A stretch of 5,695 nt of DNA, taken from assembly GCA_013213875.1 (NCBI GenBank), contig JABSSV010000249.1:1-5695 (forward strand), given 5' to 3'. The DNA is from Lysobacterales bacterium. GTDB lineage: Bacteria > Pseudomonadota > Gammaproteobacteria > Xanthomonadales > SZUA-36. Of the stretch, positions 1 to 5,695 are shown one piece after another. Each line of letters begins with the position of its first letter. The stretch's first letter is position 1. The notes beneath the pieces were generated by a model, which was not told the origin of the DNA, made no database searches, and worked only from the letters and a program-made list of their open reading frames with translations. Position numbers and translations under genes: made by a program.

Positions 1-1563
1 CACTAATGTCGGCGCCGGCCAGAAAACTGGTGTTGTGTTCGACGCCGAGCAGACTCAGGACAGTGGGAGCCACATCTGTGGGCATAGCGGCGGCATCGGT
101 GCTTCCGCTATTACGGGAGTTGAGTACGTTGAAGTACAGGCTGCGCTTATACCCCTCGGGAAACAGGGGAAAAGCATCGTTGCGCATGGCCAGATGATCC
201 GCCAGTATCACCACCACGGTATCCTCATAAGCGGGGTGACTCTTAAGCTTGTCAGTCAAGCGACCGATGAGTTGATCCGTACAGTGGACAGCATGAAGCA
301 CCGAGTTGTCGATAGCCGCATATGTCTTGCAACTATCAGAGGGGTCACCTCTAGGGTGATGTGTGTCTACTGTTAGCAAGGTAAGGTTGAAAGGCTTATC
401 TAGCTTTGAAAGCCGATCGAACTCCTGGCGGCAAGATCCAGCAGATCGTCGTCATACAACCCCCAGTCACCGACCTTGGCCGATGCTGGCAGTCGCTTCC
501 TCAGCGTTTTGGAACCATAAACAGCGTCATAGCTGTGCGTTTTGAGAAAGTGCCCTTTACCAGCGAACTTCAATGAAGCACCACCCATAAAGGTTTGTTC
601 ATAGCCAGCATCGTGGAGTACGTCAGGTAAACAACGCGCCCGGTTAAGAAAGTTGGTGAACATGATGTTATTGCCGCCGAAATGCCACTGGTGCAGCAGT
701 GGCGTCCCGCATAGCGATGATACGAGACCGCCCATGGTCCACGAGGAGCCTGCTACCGGCATCAAACGCTCCAACTGCCAGCCCTCGGCATTGAGCGCCT
801 TAAGGTTTGGCGTCAGACCCGGGAATACCGTTTCATCGGTATAGAGGCGATCGAAGCCTTCCATAAAAATCAGCAGGAGATTTTTACCCGGCTTCGCAGC
901 ACTTGCTTCGTTGAAGTTCAGGGCCGCCTCGTGCAGATACAAACCCTCCCAGTCAATACTGTCGAGGTCGTTCAACTGCATGGCGTGCTGATTCAGTCCC
1001 AGTTCTCCAAAGTCTACCGAAACGAGACCACCGTCTTCGATGTGGAAGACAGTCTGCGCGGTCGTGATTGCTTTATCACGTAGGCCAGGGTCGAAGGCAA
1101 GGGCCAGCACCAGTACTAGAAAGCTGAGGTAGAAAGGCTTGTGCTCAAGCGTCCGTTCGCTCCGACTGAACCAAAGGACAGCCATCAGGCACCCCATCCA
1201 GCCAATAAAAGTTAGAAACTGCGGGTAATAGGCGCGCCAAGTTTCGGTGATCGTGGATAGATGCAGGTGAAAAAAGTATTGCTGGTTAAAGTAGCTGCCT
1301 TGAAGATAGTAGCTGACGAACTGGCCGAAAAAGTAGATACCCAATAGTCCGAATAGCACCATGCGTAATGGCAGTCGGGCGGCCTGATGCTGTATGGACC
1401 CAGTCACCATGAAAACAAACAGTAGCCACAGCCCGAGGGAGATGATGGCGGAGACATAAGCTCCCGGTTAGCCCTCCAGGTTATATCGCTGCGCCATAAC
1501 AACCGGCACCAGAAACAGCACCACGAGCAGGCACTGCCAGACCAGCGCTGGGATTCTTTTCAT
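1..1563 (-). pseudogene. opgB: OpgB/MdoB-like phosphoglycerol transferase (LtaS/sulfatase fold), broken by a nonsense codon and a frameshift; 3' end outside window
   Basis: Intact relatives are inner-membrane enzymes that move phosphoglycerol from phosphatidylglycerol onto osmoregulated periplasmic glucans, using an alkaline-phosphatase-like periplasmic domain. Starting at ATG 1563 (MKRIPALVWQ), the reading gives about five hydrophobic segments, as expected for this family. It then shows MEGFDRLY (metal-site Glu), GSSWTMGG with the likely catalytic Thr (about residue 276), and FAGKGHFLKTHSYDAVYGS, which closely resembles E. coli OpgB as I recall it. The frame ends at a stop at 400-402, but THHPRG (353-364) and ADHLAM (185-202, metal-binding Asp-His) continue in another frame, open to base 1. 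Joining the frames needs one missing base near 425-427. A second lesion, TAA at 1468-1470, is in frame at codon 32 with family-like hydrophobic sequence on both sides. A 336-residue piece could still start at ATG 1410, but it would lack two membrane segments and the His/Asp-His motifs. The symbol rests on motif recall, and a broader LtaS-family relative is possible. Confidence 0.8.
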
Positions 1564-2272
1564 GAATGTTGTACTTGTGGTCAATTTTCTAAGCTGTCAT
1601 CTGCATGCGCCGTCTGTTCGAGCAGCGGCAGTATAAACCGCCTGGTCCAACCCTGTGGCGGGCCTCAGCAAAGCCCATCATACCCACCGGGTCAGATCCT
1701 CACACCGAACGGTACCCATGATTCGTCCTGGGCGACGGAACTGCTCACAGTCTCCATGCCTCAGTCCGATGATGATCGTAACAACCGTGGGATTTGGTGG
1801 TTAATGTGGTTGGGTTCAAAACCGCCAAAGGGTTTCGCAGCAACAGTCTGGGGCGACCGTATCGATTGCGTGCCCAAAGCCGTGATGGCTAGCGCCACGG
1901 CTGCCCGCCCAGCTTGACCTCCAGACTCCCCGCCACCCCGCGAGACGCCTCCAGCACTCTCACGGGATTCGTCGGCGAACGATTCACCAGCGCGGCGATA
2001 GGTATGGAGCCTTTCGAAGGCGCTGCATGGATACGCAATCCTGTCCGGCAAGGTAGCACCCGCCCGTGTTTATCAATGGCATCGTTTACCGGATCAGTGC
2101 TTCCGATTGGTCTGCGTGCCAGGCAGCGGCGTTACCAAGGCAAATCACCGTTGCTAGCGCACATCGACCCAGACATTCTCAGTTTAAAAACCGCGCTCCA
2201 TTGGACGGCACCCTACAGGTGCCCTGGTGCTGTTGGTATTTGCAGGAGAGTTTCGATACATTGAGTTAGGGT
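1564..2272. other. Divergent intergenic region, about 710 bp, no convincing gene
   Basis: This stretch separates the start of the broken transferase (minus strand) from the plus-strand exported-protein gene. Several frames on both strands stay open for 50-115 codons, for example minus 1761-2051 and plus 1914-2264. None has a good ribosome binding site, a recognisable domain or a composition that favours one frame over the antisense frame. The promoters of both flanking transcription units should lie here, but I found no strong sigma-70 pair. The best candidate before the plus-strand unit is TTGGTA (2233-2238) with GATACA (2255-2260) at 16-base spacing, which is weak. An AGGAGAG at 2243-2249 resembles a ribosome binding site, but no usable start follows at normal distance. 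The stretch may contain decayed gene remnants, which I cannot confirm. Confidence 0.5.
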
Positions 2273-3259
2273 ATGTTTGCTTTGATGGAAATGGATCCGT
2301 TACCGCGCAAAAAAAAGAAAAGTCTGGCTGAGGCGAGCAGCGGAATTTGGATCGGCCGCACACTGCTGCTGGCGCTGTTTCTGAGCGCTCAGCATGCCTC
2401 GGCCGAATCCGACCGAGCGTGGCGCCAATGCAGCGCCTTCATGCAGGACCTCGCTGCCGATTTCCATGACTCTACGGCCATGCACAAGGAGTCCTTCGAA
2501 ACCAAATGGCGCAACGAATTAGCCACTTCGCCACCCGGCGCTCCCGACGCCATATCCTGGCCTAATCTGGCCGCCAGCCTGAGAAAACACAGCGAGCTGG
2601 CTCGCTCTGAAAAGGTCAATGTGACTGACATCAGCTATGCGCTGGACGGGATGCCCGCTACAAAGGCGGACCTCAGATTCTGCAATGACAAACGGGCCTT
2701 TAAGAAATATATAAAGCGATTTGAAGAACAGTACCGGTCGGACTCGGACGCTTTGCTGGAAAGCTTTCAAGCCCTTAAAGACCTATTTCCGCTCGCCGCA
2801 GACGAAGGGGTCCTAATCGCCGCTGGCTATGTGGAAGGGTCGGTCGGGAGCGTGGAACTCGACAGGAAAGGCAATCTGGGCGGTACCGTTCGGCTCGGGC
2901 CTTTCCGAGACGAAGAGTTTTTCCAATTGCTCAAAGTGCGCAGCGGCACGTATCGCTGGGAGCGAATGGAGGTGGGCTATGGCCGATATTTCGATTTCTC
3001 TGATGCGGGACTTTCCATCACTATCAAGCCCGGAGTGCTGAACTACGGGGGCGTGCTTTCGCTGACGCTGGAATCGGATATTGGCATGGCCATGATCGAC
3101 GATCGGGCTGCGGTGATCATCGACAAAATGGAAGCGCGCTTCCCGGATTTTCTAGCCGCCATGACCTTAGCCAACGCGCTCGACCCGGCAGACCCCTTCC
3201 TATCGTTCTACCTTGATGAGCAGGCGCAGCGGCGCAACGCTCCAGATAGCGCACCATGA
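2273..3259 (+). CDS. Hypothetical exported protein, first gene of a pair with the S9 peptidase
   Basis: I do not recognise a named family. From ATG 2273 the protein has 328 residues. It has a basic n-region (PRKKKK, 11-16), a hydrophobic core (TLLLALFLSA, 30-39) and a likely signal peptidase I site after AQHASA (A44|E45), so the product is probably periplasmic. The mature part begins with a charged, mostly helical region (45-175) holding the only two cysteines (C53, C137), which could form a disulfide. A beta-rich region follows (about 180-270), with GSVELDRKGNLGGTVRLG, LLKVRSGTYRWERMEV (219-234) and LSITIKPGVLNYGG (247-260). The SGTYRW and KPGVLNYGG pattern resembles small beta-sandwich domains in exported proteins, but that is only an impression. 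The C-terminus is helical. A TAG at 2267-2269 sets the upstream limit. In-frame ATGs at 2285 and 2291 and a TTG at 2282 are alternative starts that would shorten the unusually long n-region; TAGGG at 2267-2271 is best spaced for TTG 2282. The stop overlaps the peptidase start by 4 bases. Confidence 0.85.
   Translation: MFALMEMDPLPRKKKKSLAEASSGIWIGRTLLLALFLSAQHASAESDRAWRQCSAFMQDLAADFHDSTAMHKESFETKWRNELATSPPGAPDAISWPNLAASLRKHSELARSEKVNVTDISYALDGMPATKADLRFCNDKRAFKKYIKRFEEQYRSDSDALLESFQALKDLFPLAADEGVLIAAGYVEGSVGSVELDRKGNLGGTVRLGPFRDEEFFQLLKVRSGTYRWERMEVGYGRYFDFSDAGLSITIKPGVLNYGGVLSLTLESDIGMAMIDDRAAVIIDKMEARFPDFLAAMTLANALDPADPFLSFYLDEQAQRRNAPDSAP
3256..3259 (+). promoter_or_regulatory. ATGA stop-start overlap, probable translational coupling
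   Basis: The TGA of the upstream exported-protein gene (3257-3259) overlaps the ATG of the peptidase gene (3256-3258). The 20 or so bases before this ATG hold no clear purine-rich ribosome binding site. Reinitiation by ribosomes ending on the first gene is therefore the likely way the peptidase is translated. The mechanism is inferred from the arrangement; the overlap itself is seen directly. Confidence 0.75.
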
Positions 3260-5259
3260 TCAGACGTTATTTGCAGCCAGCGATCACACTGCTGCTTATC
3301 GCCTTCATAACGCTGCAGGCAGGCGCAGACGACCAGCAGCAAGGTCGATCAGTTGCGCCGATTGAAAAAGGCAGCAACGAGACGATCCCGACGCCGCCAT
3401 CCATCAAGCACTGGTTCGCAGCCGGGCAGTTGACGGACATTTCTCTGAGCCCAGACGGTCAACTCGTGGCTTTCCTAACGCCGGAAGGCCTGCGCGTGGG
3501 AAATCCGGAAACGGGTTTCACAACACTCGATCGCTACGGCGCGAAGAAGGGCTGGTCAGATTTACGCTGGGCCGGTCCGCGCACGCTGGCCGTTTCGCAG
3601 CCTGTGCGCCGGGGTGGTTTGTTCAGCTTCCTCAAACTCGTACCGGAGGGCAACGGTTTTCGTATTGGTGAAAACAGCCACATGACTGAAGCTGGATACC
3701 TGGTAGATCCCTTGCCCGAACAGGAAGACCAGGTGCTGTTTGCCAGGTTCACTAACGCAAGCGGTGAACTCCAGAGCAACGTTTTCAGGCTAAATATATT
3801 CGAGACACTGGACGGTCAATTTCGCTCCGAGCGAAGGCTCAACTTCATGAGCAGTGAAATTACGGTCTGGTACACCGATCGAAAAGGACGCCTGCGGCTC
3901 GGTGTGAGCTATGAGGAAGGGACACCCGTACTCTGGGAAAACAAAGATGGGCGACGGGCCTGGCAGAGACTCTGGACTGGTCAGCCTGATCAACAATTCA
4001 TACCGATCCATGTGTCGGAAGATGATGACACCTTGTGGGCTTTGACAAATATTGGCTCGGACACCCTGAAGGCGGTTGAATTCAGTCTGCTTACAGGCAA
4101 GATCGTAAACGATGTGTTTCGGCATCCCCGTTTTGATATTGCGAACCTACTGTTCGTCGATGGGCATCGGGGTCCAGTTGCCGCCGCATACCTGAGGGAG
4201 GGTTTGACACAGCTCGAACCCTTGTCAGCGACCGGCCAAACGCTGCTTGACATGGCAGCATCCAGCTTTCCCGATCAACTCTTCAAACTCGTGGATCACC
4301 ACGCAGCGTCGGGCACGTCACTGATACATGCGCATCAAATTGGCACGCCGGGTTCGATCCATCTTTGCGACAAATCCGGCGCATGCCAATTCATCTCTTC
4401 CGTCAAGCCAGAACTCGATGACATGAGGCTGGCGCGCCCGGTACTCCTTGAAGTCAATAGGGAAGGGACGGTTCCAATCGAAGCGTTCCTGACCTTGCCG
4501 CCGCAAGCGACAGCGTCGGTGCCACTTCTGGTGATGCCGCATGGTGGTCCAATCGGAATTCAGGATAGCCGTTATTATCATCCCTGGGTGCAATGGTTTG
4601 CCCAGAATGGCTTTGCGGTCCTACAAGTAAACTATCGGGGATCAGCTGGCTATGGCGGCACCTTTCAGGCCCAAGGAATGCAGCAGTTTGGGCGTGCCAT
4701 TGAGGATGACATTGAGGCCTCCGTAGCTGCCGCCTTGGCTACCAATCAGCTTCTGGACCCGGACCGCATCGCCGTGTACGGGGGCAGCTATGGGGGTTAC
4801 TCTGCGCTGATGGGTGTCATCCGCAATCCAGAACGCTACCGATGCGCCGTTTCCTATGCCGGCGTTACGGACCTGAACCTAATTTTCACCCAGGCCAGCA
4901 CGCGCATGAATGACGCGCTTAGAAAGGCATTCAAGAAAATCATCGGCGATCCGGAGCAACAACGCGCGGAGCTTAAAACCTATTCACCCGTTTATCGCTA
5001 CCGAGATGTGCAGCGACCTGTGCTCCTTATTCATGGCACGGAAGACCGGATCGTGGATGTCGAGCACAGCTGGCGCATGTACAAGATGCTGGAACTGGCA
5101 GAAGCGGACGTTGACATCCACATTATCGATGACTTGGGCCATTCTCCTGAAACGACCTTACAGGTTGCAGCCGCCATGGAGCCTGTAATTCCCTTCCTCG
5201 AGCGTTGCCTGGGGCGTTCCGTCGGCCAGAGCGATGTGCCCGAAATAAGCGCGCCCTGA
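3256..5259 (+). CDS. Secreted S9-family serine peptidase (prolyl oligopeptidase / dipeptidyl-peptidase type)
   Basis: This 667-residue protein should cleave short peptides in the periplasm or outside the cell. Family members usually cut after proline or a small or hydrophobic residue, but the substrate cannot be read from the sequence. Residues 1-24 form a signal peptide (MIRRY, hydrophobic core 9-22, AGA|DD cleavage). Residues about 50-400 are a beta-propeller-like region, beginning with the typical blade pattern ISLSPDGQLVAFL (62-74). The C-terminal alpha/beta-hydrolase domain (about 415-650) has HGGP (429-432) and NYRGSAGYG (459-467), which help shape the oxyanion and substrate site. The nucleophile is Ser511 in GGSYGGY, the acid is Asp597 in HGTEDRIV, and the base is His629 in DLGHSPE, so the triad is complete and in the usual order. 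Length fits bacterial S9 peptidases of 600-700 residues. ATG 3256 is chosen because a full signal peptide follows it and because it overlaps the stop of the upstream gene. Whether it is an S9A, S9B or S9C type enzyme is not decided here. Confidence 0.95.
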   Translation: MIRRYLQPAITLLLIAFITLQAGADDQQQGRSVAPIEKGSNETIPTPPSIKHWFAAGQLTDISLSPDGQLVAFLTPEGLRVGNPETGFTTLDRYGAKKGWSDLRWAGPRTLAVSQPVRRGGLFSFLKLVPEGNGFRIGENSHMTEAGYLVDPLPEQEDQVLFARFTNASGELQSNVFRLNIFETLDGQFRSERRLNFMSSEITVWYTDRKGRLRLGVSYEEGTPVLWENKDGRRAWQRLWTGQPDQQFIPIHVSEDDDTLWALTNIGSDTLKAVEFSLLTGKIVNDVFRHPRFDIANLLFVDGHRGPVAAAYLREGLTQLEPLSATGQTLLDMAASSFPDQLFKLVDHHAASGTSLIHAHQIGTPGSIHLCDKSGACQFISSVKPELDDMRLARPVLLEVNREGTVPIEAFLTLPPQATASVPLLVMPHGGPIGIQDSRYYHPWVQWFAQNGFAVLQVNYRGSAGYGGTFQAQGMQQFGRAIEDDIEASVAAALATNQLLDPDRIAVYGGSYGGYSALMGVIRNPERYRCAVSYAGVTDLNLIFTQASTRMNDALRKAFKKIIGDPEQQRAELKTYSPVYRYRDVQRPVLLIHGTEDRIVDVEHSWRMYKMLELAEADVDIHIIDDLGHSPETTLQVAAAMEPVIPFLERCLGRSVGQSDVPEISAP

Positions 5260-5407
5260 GCGGGAACCATTTCGCGGCTACTTTCTGGATCAGCGACAGG
5301 CCATGCTTGTTACTCCTCATTTAGCTGAACATTCTGTCGCGTCCGTTCGCAACCTGCTTTGGATCGCAGGATTCATCAAGCTTAAGGCGCTGCCACTTGG
5401 CAGGAGA
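5260..5407. other. Convergent spacer between the S9 peptidase and aldehyde dehydrogenase genes
   Basis: The two flanking genes run toward each other, so both transcripts should end in or near this 148-base stretch. It contains no open frame of note and no strong hairpin followed by a T-run on either strand. The only clear inverted repeat is the small hairpin at 5390-5403, listed separately. Confidence 0.6.
5390..5403 (-). terminator. Small hairpin just past the dehydrogenase stop, weak terminator candidate
   Basis: CTGCC (5390-5394) and GGCAG (5399-5403) can form a perfect 5-bp GC-rich stem with a 4-base loop. The hairpin lies 4 bases beyond the minus-strand stop codon at 5408-5410, where a terminator would be expected. 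No T-run follows in either direction and the stem is short, so an ordinary intrinsic terminator is unlikely. A role in RNA 3'-end stability, or simple chance, remains possible. Confidence 0.25.
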
Positions 5408-5695
5408 TCAGTGCTTGATAACCAGCATCTTCTCGAACTGCATGTCTTCTATGGTGTAGGGGATGCCGCCGATGCCCAGGCCGGAGGCGTTCAGGCCCGC
5501 GAAGGGCATGACGTCATCCCGGAAGGCCGAGTGGTCATTCACCATGACCGCCGAGGCAGCAAAAACCTCGAAGGCCCGCAGCATATCCTCCAACTCCCGC
5601 GTGTAAATGGCCGCCTGGAAGGCGTGGGGATGAACATTTGCCGCCGCCAACGCTGCATCAAGCTCATCATAGGCATAGACGCAGACAACGGGACC
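5408..5695 (-). CDS. Aldehyde dehydrogenase family protein, C-terminal part (5' end outside window)
   Basis: The minus-strand frame is open from the right edge to the TGA at 5408-5410 and encodes the last 95 residues of an NAD(P)-dependent aldehyde dehydrogenase, which oxidises aldehydes to carboxylic acids in the cytoplasm. The visible part begins GPVVCVYAYDELDAALAAAN, the conserved segment after the cofactor-site Glu-Phe-Gly motif. It continues with the AIYTRELEDMLRAFEVFAAS helix and a VMVNDHSAFRDDVMPF region, and ends in a GLNASGLGIGGIPYTIEDM segment and EKMLVIKH. This order matches the oligomerisation and C-terminal region of the superfamily. The catalytic Cys and the Rossmann fold would lie beyond the window, so activity and substrate cannot be judged. 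A TTG at 5648-5650 could be misread as a start, but homologous sequence continues upstream of it to the edge. Confidence 0.92.
   Translation of the reverse strand, partial: GPVVCVYAYDELDAALAAANVHPHAFQAAIYTRELEDMLRAFEVFAASAVMVNDHSAFRDDVMPFAGLNASGLGIGGIPYTIEDMQFEKMLVIKH

Noticed and set aside
35..376. Plus-strand open frame of 113 codons across the left end.
   Set aside because: It is antisense to the 3' part of the transferase, whose THHP and DHLAM motifs on the minus strand explain the open reading.
1682..1692. ACCC-ACC-GGGT inverted repeat in the intergenic region.
   Set aside because: A 4-bp stem with a 3-base loop is expected by chance at this length and has no T-run or promoter context.
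1790..1840. GGTTGGGTTCAAAACC resembles a tRNA T-arm.
   Set aside because: Stem and loop sizes do not fit, and no acceptor, D-arm or anticodon arm can be folded around it.
1914..2264. Plus-strand frame of 116 codons with IGMEPFEGAAW, faintly like the IGMEACGGAHHW block of IS110-family transposases.
   Set aside because: The likeness covers about ten residues only. The following PQxVKP and KNDAxDAEA blocks of that family are absent in all frames nearby, so a transposase remnant is not supported.
3534..4593. Several minus-strand open frames of 80-110 codons inside the peptidase gene.
   Set aside because: They are antisense to a well-supported S9 peptidase, lack start signals and show no recognisable motifs.

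Overview
This is a bacterial window of mixed orientation with moderately high GC content. The proteins look Gram-negative and most likely proteobacterial: an OpgB/MdoB-type phosphoglycerol transferase, Sec-exported periplasmic proteins, and an aldehyde dehydrogenase with a proteobacterial-style C-terminus. I cannot name a genus from the sequence alone.

Layout. (1) 1-1563, minus strand: an LtaS/OpgB-family phosphoglycerol transferase gene, cut by the left window edge and broken twice inside it. One lesion is an in-frame TAA at codon 32 (1468-1470). The other is a one-base frameshift near 425-427, between the catalytic threonine region and the histidine/metal-binding region. (2) 1564-2272: about 710 bp between divergent genes with no convincing gene. 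(3) 2273-3259 and 3256-5259, plus strand: a two-gene unit joined by a 4-base ATGA overlap. The first gene encodes an unrecognised exported protein of up to 328 residues. The second encodes a secreted S9-family (prolyl oligopeptidase/dipeptidyl-peptidase type) serine peptidase with an intact catalytic triad. (4) 5260-5407: a short convergent spacer with one small hairpin. (5) 5408-5695, minus strand: the C-terminal end of an aldehyde dehydrogenase that continues past the right edge.

How the genes relate. Only the exported protein and the S9 peptidase look functionally tied. They overlap, both carry N-terminal export signals, and the peptidase lacks an obvious ribosome binding site of its own, so it is probably translated by coupling. 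The transferase and the dehydrogenase point the other way and are probably unrelated neighbours. I see no CRISPR array, RNA gene, complete insertion sequence or recognisable defence system. The points most worth checking are the doubly broken transferase and the uncharacterised partner of the peptidase.
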